Below, in pieces: positions 12,383-24,082 of a stretch of DNA of 64,000 nucleotides. The position numbers and the translations under genes are program-made. Numbering within the stretch: position 1 is the stretch's first letter; every line of letters starts with the position of its first letter. The stretch spans positions 62,001-126,000 of the forward strand of contig QANZ01056558.1 of assembly GCA_003254925.1 (NCBI GenBank). The letters run 5' to 3'. Source of the stretch: Chamaecrista fasciculata (lineage: Eukaryota; Streptophyta; Magnoliopsida; Fabales; Fabaceae). The notes beneath the pieces are model-generated. The model had not been told where the DNA came from. It ran no database searches and was given only the letters and a program-made list of their open reading frames with translations.

Positions 12383-14331
12383 ACTAGGCATTTCATGTTA
12401 GGCCAAGCAACAAAAGTATGAGAATTTGATTTAGTAATTATATTTTTAAAAATTCTAATTATTTATTTAAATGATTGATTTAAATCAACAGAACTTATAA
12501 TTTAAAATACAAATTATCGGGATTTTTTTTTATAATCAAATAGGCATTGTGAAGAACTTGACGACTAAGGAAATAATACCTCAATGAATTCAAAGAAATA
12601 TACAAGTGAGCTTATGAAATGAGGAAGATTCTATGGGTTCGTTTGGATTGGCTTGAATGAAGAAATATACAAATATATCTCCTTTTATTCTAACAAATTA
12701 CTCATTATATTACAACAAATTACAATCGAAATACTAATGAATGACTAAACAACAATACAAATAAATTGGACAATTTGAATCAAAGAGACTTGATAAGTCT
12801 TAAGTTTGAATGGAAGTAAAACAAATTGAATTAGATTGTTGATGTTTTAGAAGAGACTTAGTCAAAACATCAACAATCTAATCCTTAACTTAAATGTGAG
12901 TCACATAAATTTGCATCGAGAATAATATGGGAACTGAGAAGAAATTGATGAAGCTTATAAGCCTTTTGATAGTGGTGATCATCAAGTTTGATGGGAGGGT
13001 TCAATATTTTATTCAATTAACTTCATTAATAAGTCGACTTTTATCCATTTTAGTTGACTACATTAGATTGGTTCAAATATTGTCATTAATTAGTTTAATT
13101 TTTTTGCTAAAAATTATAACTTCAATTTTACTCAATATCTCACCCTCATTAAATAGGTGATAACGTCAATGTAATTTTTATTAATATTAAAATAATTTTT
13201 GCATTATATTGTCTGTTTATTGTTTAATAATACATTTTAGCATATATAAAAAATTAACAAGTTTTTAATTCACGCTAATATCATTTTGATTTTTTATTAA
13301 ATAAATTATTAAACTATTGACAAAGTATTTGATAGTTATCATTTATCTGTATTTTAAAATGATAAGCTGAACTAAACAATGTTTGTTTCAAGATTTTCTA
13401 CTATAATCATTTTCTACAATTATTTATATTTTATATCTTATTAATGCATAATATTTTTAGAATGACAAGTAAAATGATTCCAAAATAGTCTACATATAAA
13501 TTTGCCTGAAAAATCCGTGACAATATAGGTACCTTGCTTTATAAATCTTATGAAAGTTTTTATCTTGATTCGAGTATGATTGAAATTTGAATAATTTTAT
13601 TATGTATCATAAATTTATTGTTAGATTAATAATAAATACCTAAAAGTTTCTTTTAAAGGTAAACTAATAATTTGATTATTGAAATATTAATGAGCTGACA
13701 ACTTGGTCCCTAAAAAAATTAAAATACATATTTAATCTTTAAAAAAATGAAATACATACTTTTTAATCTCTAAAATATTAAAACGATATACTAATTAGTC
13801 ATTTTTATCTTTTTATGATTAATTATATATAAACTTTTTGTTACATATCAAATATTTGTTAAGAAGCTTTATCTAAACATTGTCTTGTATGAAATATTCA
13901 CTGCCTCTTAATTATTTTAGATAACATGAATATTTCATTAGTATAATTCTTTTTTAGGTACAAAATGTAAGGTTAATTAGTCAAATTATTACAAAATAAA
14001 AAAGTTTTGGTATATCAAATCATATCTCATAAAATAACTGATTTATTAAAATATTTTTGAAGAGAAACATGATGCATCATATATATGTGTGAAATAGTGG
14101 TCCCCTACCATTCGGTTTATCAAAGATCAGAAATGTTAATGATTCCATGTGAGAGAGTGCCGTGAGATAGACATACACGTCAAAATCACAGCCAAACTAT
14201 AGCATTTAAAGTCAATAAATTATTATTTAATGTTTGAAAAATAAATCATCTGTAAAAATGAAAATAGAGTGAGTTCTAGGATAACAAACACAACTTTGTG
14301 TTAGGTGGTTAAGTGGATGTTGTTAGGTTAA
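12383..14331. other. Intergenic stretch with one arm of a fold-back element
   Basis: AT-rich and without a supported gene. At about 13659-13805 there is a single arm with GTAAACTAATAATTTG and ACAACTTGGTCCCTA. It resembles the arms of the fold-back element at 61.26-61.55 kb, so it is probably a half-copy of that family. Confidence 0.4.
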
Positions 14332-14341
14332 ATTAAAATTT

Positions 14342-14720
14342 GGCAGAAATATTATTTGTACCCCCAAAATATATGATCATTTTTAGTTGTACCCCTAAAG
14401 TTTTTTTTGGTCAATTGTACCCCGAAATATGGGGTCAGTTTCAATTATATCTCTAAAGTCTTTTTAAACAATTATACTCCCAATATTTTTTTTTGTATCA
14501 GTTATATCCTCAACCTTTTTTTATCAATTGTACCCATAGATTGGGGAGTATTTGGGGGTGCAATTAAGATTATAATTAACTAAAAAAATTTTGGGGGTAT
14601 AACTGAAACTAACTATATACTTTGGGGATACAATTGACAAAAAAAACTTTAGGAGTACAACAAAAAATAACGGCGTACTTTGAGGGCACTAAGAGTACCC
14701 TTACTAAAAGTATTTTTGTC
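14342..14720. mobile_element. Fold-back MITE with 9-10 bp target duplication
   Basis: Two arms of about 190 bp face each other around 14530. They carry repeated phrases such as TTTGTACCCCC and GTCAATTGTACCCC, with complements on the right arm. ATTAAAATTT is found directly before (14332-14341) and after (14721-14730). No transposase. Consistent with the Mutator class. Confidence 0.82.
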
Positions 14721-15937
14721 ATTAAAATTTAGTTTATAACTTCATATTAGTTCACCAAAAATTATATATTGGTCTTCATATTTATTCATTCATTTTTTTT
14801 GGCCCAAATTTTGGTCTTTATCTTTCTAAACAATTTACAATTTGGACTTGTGATATTGTTAACGTTTTGATGATGATATACTAATAAATAATCATTAAAA
14901 AATTTATACAACAATTAAGTCATTAAAAGGTAACGTGATAAAATGAAAAAATAAATCAAAATGGTTTCCAATTATGAATACAGACACTTTGACATGTCAA
15001 TTTTTTAAAATTACAAGACACAACACGATATGTATTTATACATATAAATAATTAAAAAATCAATAAATTTTTATAACTTTAAAGTTACAGTATATATTCA
15101 TAATATATGTCATATGTGCAATGATTTTTATTATTTGTCATGTTAAAGTCACAAAAAATAATTTTGTATTCTAAAATTTATGCATATATGTCGTACTAGT
15201 ATCGTATAGATGTCGGACACAGACACATATCTGACATGACAACACACCCTCAAGATGAAGTGGCTATACTTTATAGTATAGGAGTGTTCAAACTTTTGAA
15301 TTGGTTAGATTTAAATATTTCATCCAAAAAGACCGGTTAAATTAGATTAGTGAAAAAATTATATAATTCATCTTACTATTTAAGTATCAATCAAATCATA
15401 CCAAATCAAACAAAATACGAAAATCAAATTACAATTTTAATAAACTTGTAGACACCGAATATTTTTTGTTGGGCCATTAATAGACACCGAATACTTAATT
15501 TAACTAGCTAGGATTATAGCTTGATTAAATCATTCAACTATTCGGGTGATTTTTATAGAACTTTATGCTGTTTAGAGGATTAAACTAACGAAAGAGCCTA
15601 ACATCTTTACAAGAACAATTTTTCATGTGATTGTGTTAATTTAATTAGAAGTGAGAGAATAACTAATAAATCTCTATTTGTTTATTATTAAAATATAAAA
15701 ACCACTATAATTAATTTTATATTCCAAAAAAGTATAAAAAAAAAATTTATTGTATGTTAAGCTTGATAGTTTATATTATTATATATGATTTGAAGATATA
15801 TTCAAACTTTGTAGATACTTCAAAATTATATATCAAAAAAATATAAATGGAGAAGTCATGAGAAAATATGCTGCTATGATAAGTCATTTAATATTTTTCT
15901 CGTTAAATATGAAATAAAAAACGATATAAAAACTTTT

Positions 15938-16353
15938 GGTCCAAGTCTAAATTTGGTTGCATATCTTTTGTTCAGTTTTTAATTTGGTCTCATATCTTTT
16001 TTGTTATACTTTTGGTCTCATATCTTTGAACCAATTTCCAATTTGATCCCATTTTTTTTTTTGTAGATTTGATCTCATATCTTTGATTCAATTGCAAAAT
16101 TGGTCTTATATCTTTGGATCAAGTGCAGAAGTGGTCTCATATCTTTGCAAAAGGTTCAACTAACAGTTGATCATTTTACAAATATATAGGACTAATTCTA
16201 CAACTTAACTACTAAAAGGTATGGGACCAAAAATGATGTGGGACCAAATTAGGACATTTTGCAAAAATATGGGACAAAAAACATAACAAAAAAAGATACA
16301 TGACTAAATTGAGAACTGAGCAAAAGATAAAAGACCAAATTTACCCTTTGACC
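15938..16353. mobile_element. Fold-back MITE with 9-bp target duplication
   Basis: Opens GGTCCAAGTCTAAATTTGG and closes CCAAATTTACCCTTTGACC. The arms repeat the phrase TTTGGTCTCATATCTTTG several times. The 9 bp AAAACTTTT flank it at 15929-15937 and 16354-16362. No coding capacity. Mutator-like by target duplication and arm length. Confidence 0.85.
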
Positions 16354-16949
16354 AAAACTTTTTTATGCTTTATAATTTACTTAATTTTTAAACGATATAA
16401 TATTTTTAACACAAGTGAATTTCATTAATATAGAAATACAGCTAGATTATTTGAAAAAAGGAGAGATAATAATTGGCAACAAAAATTTAGAGAGGGGTGG
16501 TTGAGTTGTTGTAATTTGTGAAGGTTGTGATGGCGAAATAGCAACGGTTAAGCTAAGCAGAAATGAATAAGTATCGTGTATGATTGATTGTATGGATGTG
16601 TGTTTATTGGACGAAACCCAAATCCTTCACGTGGTGTGATGCCTCCTTCGTCTTTCCTCACACCCGAATGGGTCAAATATTTATGGGCATGCTTCCATTC
16701 ATTTCTTTTCATACAAATTATCAAAACTATTTATATTGCATAGATTTTTTTTTTTTGTATTTGGTAATCTTATAATTATGGGTTATCAATTTATATATAA
16801 TTTTTGGAAAAAATAATTTATTTTAAAACACATCTCATCTCATAAGATAGTATTAGATTGTCATTTAAGCAATTGTTTGAGTCATCCAACATCACAATGT
16901 TCCTTTCTTGACGTATCACATATATGTTATCTAAATAGTTATAACTAAT

Positions 16950-17167
16950 GGCAAAATTTACATCAAGTTCCCTACATCTTTACTATCAAGTTCTCCAATC
17001 AACATTTGACACGTGGCAAAAATTTTATATATGACCAATCATGAAAGAGAGAATATTAAACATCGCTTTTTGCATGACCAATCATTAAAGAGAGAGAATG
17101 TAATCAAGACTTGTGATTGGTGGAACTTGATAGCAAGAATATAAAAAACTTGATATAAGTTTTATCC
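16950..17167. mobile_element. Small fold-back MITE, about 218 bp
   Basis: The left arm GGCAAAATTTACATCAAGTT with CTATCAAGTTCTCCAATCA is matched by the complement of the right arm (GGATAAAACTTATATCAAG and CTATCAAGTTCCACCAATCA). The target duplication is unclear. Inner copies of GACCAATCAT repeat at 17033 and 17078. Confidence 0.7.
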
Positions 17168-17417
17168 TATAATTAATTACACAAAGAAATCTGACTATGT
17201 AAATAGTCTAGCTAGTTTATTCCATATGAGATAATTAATTTTTTAAATTCTCACTTATATTTACCTTTCTATTTCTTTCTGACTTAATAGTTGAAAGAGT
17301 ATTATGAGCTCCTTATTTATCGTGCTTTCTTACAAGATTATTTAAAATCTCGAAAGATTGAAAATACGTTCTCCCTCAACTTCATTATTAATTATTGAAT
17401 CAATATCTTACCGCAAA

Positions 17418-17546
17418 GCTCAAAATTATAACTATTTATTTTGGACACAACTTTGTTTGGGCATACCTCAATGACGATGTACGCTCAAAACTATAACTAT
17501 TTATTTTGGACATAACTTTGTTTGAGCATACTTCAATGACGATGTG
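17418..17546. repeat. Two-copy 65-bp tandem repeat
   Basis: Copy 1 starts GCTCAAAATTATAACTATTT at 17418 and copy 2 starts GCTCAAAACTATAACTATTT at 17483. Both run through TTGGACA, AACTTTGTTTG and CAATGACGATGT with a few differences. Confidence 0.88.
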
Positions 17547-17559
17547 TCTTTGTTTCTTT

Positions 17560-20300
17560 ATGAATTGTTATTTTGAGTATTGCTTTTATCATGAATCTTA
17601 TGTCAAGATATGGGTCAAATAATAAACGAGACATATAGACCGCTCTTCAATCAGTTAGAAAAAATATTATTAAGTCACAATTCTATTTTCTTTACTCATA
17701 ATTAAGCACATATCCAAACAAATATCCAACTATGACTCAATCTTATCTTTGAATTTTTATCATGAGATAATTACTGACACATCTTGATTAACAGTAATAT
17801 CTCAATATTTATTATTTATTTGTTTTTAAAAAGCTTCCATAATTTCTTTTTATGACTTCATCATTTAAAAAACAACAAACAAGTAAAAAAAAATTTAAAA
17901 TAAAATTAGCATGCATCTTAATCCTCTAATTTACATAAGCAAACTTTTAAATTTTTATCATCTATTTAAATAATACTTTTCATATTGACATAAAAAGATA
18001 AATAATTAAATTAATAACTATGATAAGATAAATTCCATATATCTATGTATACGTTGGATTATCATTATTGTATACAAAAATAGATAGAATGATTATGAAT
18101 TTATAGGTTACTATTAATAACAACCATTGTCCATTGCTATTGGGTGATGCAACAAGATTTGATGGACACACACACACAAAATGACATACATCTCACTCTC
18201 CCACACAATAACGGCAAATTTTAGTTATAATAATACTATTTTTGTTTCCAAGGTAACTGCTTGCAAGTCACAAACTAAAGTAAAAAAGAGAGAGAGAGAG
18301 AGAGGACTGAACTGAAGGGATTCTGCAAGGGACTAAAAAGCAAAAACTGGAAAGTAGAGAGAGAGAGAGAGAGGCCATAGGCCCACGTGAACAGTGATGA
18401 GTGATCTTTTTTTTTTTTTGGACTGAAGTGATGAGTGATCTGTGAAACGTAAGAGTAATGCTGGTCAGTGGTGGGCCCCACTTCTTTTAGAGCCAGGAAT
18501 TCAGCTCCCTCGCTTGCACGTATTTACATCACATTATCACACACTTACTTACCAACGGGGTTCTTAATTCTTACCAAAAATTATGGATAGATATGGGGAA
18601 AGCCAATTAAATTAATGTAATCATTTTTTATAAAAAAATATTTAATTTTGCGGGGTTGGTAAGTATCTTATATTTTGCATCATCAATTTGTCCATACATA
18701 TACATGCATATGTACATTCATTCACTGCAGCAACTGATTAGATGGATGTGGCGCACCTGCGAAAAAGTAGAAATGATGAAAGTGAAAAAAGTGGCCCAGA
18801 ACATATGCAAACATCAAATCCATAATATGGATATGGTATAGATATATCTACATATATCTCTTTCACATTTTAATAAAAAAAAATAGTTACCCTTTTTTTT
18901 TAGAAATAATATTTTAGTACTTAAACCTAAAATTGTGGCCTCTAATAAAATGGTGGGTGAGGACGTGGGGTTTAGGGAGTAGAGAGCAATGGGCTGATTG
19001 ATCACATTCACATACAAATACAAATACAATACAAAACAAGCACAAGAGAGAACACACGTGCTATGGTTAGCTATGGCCTATATGGACAAACCTATGACTA
19101 TAAGTGAGATGTGAGAGTGAGAAGTAGAGTTTTAAAAGGCTTTTGAAATTGAAGAAGCGATGAAACAAGCAAGTTTCTCTCTCTCGAGTTTCCGAGCTTC
19201 TGAGATCTGACTGGCTTTAAAGTAACTTGGTTGATCTGCTTTAAGATGAGAAGCTGACAAAAAAAAGTGCACAGTTTGTGTTTATTTGTAAACCTATTTC
19301 AATCTGCTTTCTTTCATCTCCTTCTCTCTCTTCCAACTTCCATCCTTTTTTGGTTGAGTGCATCATTTTCATGCTGAACTTTTCAAATTTCAAGATTCCT
19401 ATGCTTGACTCCACCCGACCAAAACACAGAGCCAAAACCAAATCCCAAAATTTTCCCGCCTTCTCTCTATTGGACTCCGTAAAAATACTTACAGAAAAGA
19501 TTCACCAATCTCCGAAATGTCAATGTCCCAAATTTAAGCTGTAAAGTAGAACCAAGGGCATCGATTCCATTCTTCCTTCATATCAAATCAAGATTCACCT
19601 AATGTTAATAAACAAAAGAAAAGGAAAATATTTTTGTTTCTATCTATCACTTTCATTGTGCACATAATTAAATAAAACATTTTAGATTAAGAAGTATTTT
19701 TTGTATGAAACAATTAAGGACATTTTTCTTAGAACAGTCAAGAGTGCGTGAACGATGAATAAATCACTATGCAGATATAGCTCAGATATCAAAATCCAAG
19801 TACGCCCAATAATGCATCAGTCTCACCTGTCACCATCCTCACTTGCTTTGTGTTTCCCACTTTTCCCCCTGCATCTCTGTTCCCTTTCAAACAACATAAT
19901 TACAAGGTACTAGAACTGTGATCTCTCGCCGTTGCGTGCAACTTGCGAGATAATCACATACTTGTATGTTTGTCAGTGTTACTCATGGTCCGAGTGTATT
20001 TACTACTTAGTACATACATAGATATTAATCCAAGCATATACAATACCAAGTTAAAAATATTACAAGGGGTCTGTTTATGCGAAGCCATGAAAGGCTCATT
20101 TATAACAGGTATATTATGTGCTTGCTTGACCCCGCCTAAGCTAGAAGGAGGGTATGCACTGGTGATATAATGGGGTGAATTAGGATGGGGGATTACTAAG
20201 TCCTTCCTTAATGGCTATGACAGAAATAGCAATTAACTGGTAATTGGTTCTGTAATTTTGAATAGCAAAATACATTACAAGTACTATACGTACACCCCTG
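17560..20300. other. Intergenic stretch with GA-rich, promoter-like features
   Basis: No protein gene is supported. Between 18250 and 19560 base composition rises, with two GA runs (18289-18303, 18358-18373), the TCP-type near-palindrome GTGGGCCCCAC at 18471-18481, and CT-rich leader-like DNA around 19170-19330. This may be the regulatory part of a non-coding transcript, but I found no known microRNA sequence in it. The sequence from 19560 to 20300 shows nothing recognisable. Confidence 0.35.
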
Positions 20301-20309
20301 GAAACTGCA

Positions 20310-21965
20310 CTAAGTGGCTGCTACGTCTTTTTCTTTGGCTGCTTTCTTTCGCTTCCTTTCTGAGTGGGGCTCTTTAACTTTTAAATCATTGGAAAAGGTC
20401 CTCAATAAGGTAGATAGATGCTCATTTCGATGAGCTGAAACCAAAATGCAGTGAGGTATATAAGTGAACAAGAATATTGCTCCATGTAGTAGTAGAGTGA
20501 AATTTAGTAGATGATGCAATAAACAAAACTCACTTGAAAGTATGACGTCTTCCAAGTTTACAGATTTACGATTAGCATGCTGAGCAAATAGCTCAACATC
20601 CTTAGCCAGCTGCTCTGCTTGCAAAATAATTAAATCGTTAATTCAAAGCGCACATTGCCTGAGAATGATTAAGCTCATAAAAAGTTCACCTTAACTTTTC
20701 ATGACCTCGTGTAAAAGTTCTAAAGGTCAAATTCAGTCTAGTAGTAAACAGTGAGATAGATTCCATGTTCTGGAGTCTATTTCACCTACTCATGATACCC
20801 TAGCTGCCTAGCAAACCACATCACCTTTCATCGATTCTCGACGATATGAATATCATAGTAGACAATGAGCAGTAATCATACGGGGCCAGCCTCACCTACT
20901 CATGAATGTGTCTTATATGTTATGGGCATTGAAGTATACAGCTTTATCATAGATGTAAGAAATATTAATGAACATGAGTCACTCATTTTATTCCTAGAAA
21001 GATAGATTACAATGAACTAGTAGTGAATTGCCACCTTAAACATTATAAGCAATAAATTAAAGCATACTCTGCAGTCTGCAGTAGCCAGCCATTGCATATT
21101 CACCGCTTCATAATTATACAATAAAACATGAATTAATCCAAGTGCGCTAGCCGCTCATATTAATATTCCATACCATTCACTCTCAATTGATTACAAAAAT
21201 CCTATATCTATAAACGGAAATTACACTTAACTTAAATCACACCGAAGGAATGTACATAACGTCGTCGTTGTATCACAGAGTTTTAGTAACAAAGTTCACC
21301 AACTTTGCAAGCCAAAAATTAATACACTCCTAAGTCGTTATTGACATTATCTCGTATGCACTTCAGTAAGCATACTGATTCGCAGAGTGCAGAATATGGT
21401 CGTGAATCCTCTAATTATCTAACCTGGAGTACAACTAGAATACATAAACGAGCATGTCGAATTTCGCCATTGGTTTTAATTCCAGAATCCAAAGTAAGAT
21501 AACGCTATCAAGCAAGTCAATTAAACTCAAATTGTAATTCAGAGCCACAATAACAGGAAAAGATAACGAATTAACCACAGGAAAATCAAACGGAAAAAAG
21601 TGAAGCAATACCGACCGGCATACTTGAAGGCCAAATCAGCAACGCAAGCCACGACGATCTCTGAAGCATCCATGCCGTTTCTCTTAGCTGCGCAATATTT
21701 TCTCAAATCAAAGTGAAATCAACCAAGAGTCTAATGCCATTGACGGCAATTTTGTACCGATAACTAGGTAAACAGAAAGCAAAGGAAAACAGCGAGTGAG
21801 AGAGATCAGAGAAGAGTATTGAATTAAACCTTCAGCTTCAGCGATAGAAATTGCGGAGAGCCTGAACCTAGCTCTCAAGAGTTGGGACTCCGAGTCATTT
21901 CTCTCTCTTTCCACTTCACCGTCGCCGTCGCCGTCGCCGTCGCCGGCACCACCAAACCCTTCCAT
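20310..21965 (-). CDS. MHF1: Centromere protein S / MHF1 histone-fold protein
   Basis: Four exons on the minus strand: 21965-21830, 21687-21616, 20614-20534 and 20434-20310, joining in frame to 137 residues. An acidic Gly-Asp repeat near residues 6-16 comes first. The histone fold follows: LLRARFRLSAISIAEAE, then KRNGMDASEIVVACVADLAF, then AEQLAKDVELFAQHANRKSV and NLEDVIL(S)THRNEHLSTLL. These match the CENP-S/MHF1 pattern. The family pairs with CENP-X/MHF2, sits at the inner kinetochore, and helps FANCM remodel DNA at stalled forks and limit crossovers in meiosis. The tail is basic (ERKRKKAAKEKD). Length is normal for plants. The Gly-Asp run comes from a short GTC/GCC repeat and probably varies in length. 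Confidence 0.93.
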
Positions 21966-22090
21966 TGCGATTTGCGATCGATCTGAATTCTGATATTTCT
22001 TTCGATTTTGGCGCCTTATTTTCCAGTCTTGTGGTTTTGGATGGAGGGAATTCCAGAATAGAGGCAACGGGCTTATACGACAATTACAAA

Positions 22091-22127
22091 TGGGCTGGAT
22101 ATTGCCAATTACATCACAGTCAGCCCA
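22091..22127. promoter_or_regulatory. Site II (TGGGCY) motifs upstream of MHF1
   Basis: TGGGCT at 22091-22096 and AGCCCA at 22122-22127 lie about 130-160 bp upstream of the MHF1 start codon. TGGGCY pairs are known as TCP-bound site II elements in genes of dividing cells. The role here is inferred from sequence and position only. Confidence 0.45.
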
Positions 22128-22168
22128 ATAGATAGAGTCACCAACAAGATTTTTTTTTAAAAAAAAAA

Positions 22169-22364
22169 GTAACTAACGAGTGCCCTGCATTTATTACATT
22201 CTGAAAAGGAAATTTCACTCTGAAAAAAGAAATTTACCTGAGAATTTTAATCAAGCAATAATTTTGAAAAAGGAAATTTTGAAGTAAATTTTTTTTTTCA
22301 AAATAGAATTTCCATTTTCAAAATGCAATAAATGCACCTTATAGGGCACTCGTTAGCATTACCC
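22169..22364. mobile_element. Small fold-back MITE, about 196 bp
   Basis: The left arm carries CTAACGAGTGCCCTGCATTT. The right arm carries its complement (GTGCATTTATTGCATTTTG and GCTAACGAGTGCCCTATAAG when reversed). Inner arms are rich in GAAAAAGGAAATTT and its complement. Poly-A and poly-T flanks hide any target duplication. It lies 100-300 bp beyond the start of MHF1. Confidence 0.75.
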
Positions 22365-22884
22365 TAAAAAAAAAAAAACCTAAATGAAATAAACCTATAA
22401 AAGGATATAAAATCCACAATTATTTATAGCTTTCAGTTACCTAAACTAATTAATTACATGTATTGTCAATAAACGTGATATGAATTTGGAAGAAAGAATC
22501 TGGCTTGACATTAATGTAACCAAATCAATTTTGTTTCCACTAAAAAGAACTTTTTTTCTTGATGTGATCACATGGAGTCAATTCCTAAATTGAGTAGAGA
22601 AGAACGAGTAATGAATGGACTCATGTTTTCGAAATTGTATCCTCTAAATTTGAGTTCTTTATCATTCTCTGTATTTAGGTGATTTTTAACCGTATGATTT
22701 TATGTCCGCTGTTAAGATTGTGCCACGTGGCGATTTCATTTTATGAAATTAAATGAAACGGAGCGTTTTACGTGTTGTTTTAACGTGTTTCAATGGTAGA
22801 GAGGTTTTGAAGGTAGAGGATCCAAGCCCCAGGTTCTTTACAAAGTTTTTTAATCCTCAATGAAGCTATTAGACATTGTCTTTA

Positions 22885-23697
22885 TAGCCAAAACTCTATT
22901 TTGGTCCCTAACATTTTTTTGTTCCATTTTGGTCCTTAATGTTTTTTATAAGTTTCATAATTGGTCCCCAACTATTGAATGCGATTATATCTCTCTCATT
23001 TCAAACCCTAAACGTGATGAAATCAAAGCTACGAGTTAAATTTGATGAGTTTTTTATTTACTCAATTAGAGTTATTGACAAACAAGGTTAAATCAGACAA
23101 AAAAAAAAGGTCACTTGTTTTATGAATTTGATCATATCTCTATTGTTTCAAGTCCAAATGTAACGAAATCAAAGTTACAAATTACTCTTGACGAGTTATT
23201 TCTCTATCCAGATTTGATTGTTAGTAAATAAGGTCAAATAGTACTACAAAAGTGAGTTTAGTAAAAATATCAATATTAATTTTTAGAGTACTAGTTGACC
23301 TTGTTTGTCAATAATCCCAATTAGACAGAGAAAGAACTTGTCAAGAGTAACATGTAGCTCTGATTTCGTTACATTCAAACTTGAAACGAGAGATAATGAG
23401 ATATGACCAAATTTATGAAATAAGAGACCAATTTTCGAGCCTGATTTCATGTCCAAATTGACTTTGTTTGCCGATGACTTCAATTGAATAAAGAAAGAGT
23501 TCATCAAATTTAATTAGTAACTCTAATTTCATCACGCTCGGGTTTGAAACGAGAGAGAAATGACCATATTCAATAATTAGAGACCAATTATGAAATTTCT
23601 AGGAAACATTAAGGATCATAACAAAATTAAAAAAAAATATTAAAAACCAAAATGAAATTTTGGGTAAATATTATGAACCAAAATAGAATTTTCGCAT
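22885..23697. mobile_element. Long fold-back element, about 810 bp, Mutator-like style
   Basis: The left end reads AGCCAAAACTCTATTTTGG and the right end, reversed, GCGAAAATTCTATTTTGG. Inner arms share motifs such as TGAAACGAGAGA, TTTGTTTGTCAATAA and TAACTCTAATTTCATCACG in opposing directions, showing internal duplications. No transposase. Boundaries are good to about 10 bp. Confidence 0.65.
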
Positions 23698-24082
23698 ATA
23701 TATGAAATTCATGATAAAAAACCAAACTCTTAAAAAGGAATATGACCTGCTAAAATCTTGAACATTATTATGGTAGTTATTCGTCCGTTATTTTGTAAAG
23801 TTCTTTTTAAAACAACTTTAATAGATAATTTAATTTAATAAAGTTCTTCCTTTCTCAGCCCACTCCAAAATGGGTCATAGCAAATGCATACTTGACTTTC
23901 CAAAGAAGGCTCTTCATTTTTGGTAGGGTAAGATCGTAACAGTAAAGAAAAAAATTATGCCAACACTAGCAAATAAATCGCATTGGAAAGGAAAGAAAGA
24001 TAGTTACTTTAACGAACAATAGGATCAAATCCGCGTTTAGAAGAATATAAAGAGAGATTATGTGTGTATTCAGAGAGAGACA

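Noticed and set aside
19160-19260. A short ATG frame (MKQASFSLSSFRASEI) and possible microRNA arm in leader-like DNA
   Set aside because: Only 16 residues before a stop; no known microRNA and no convincing hairpin partner was found.
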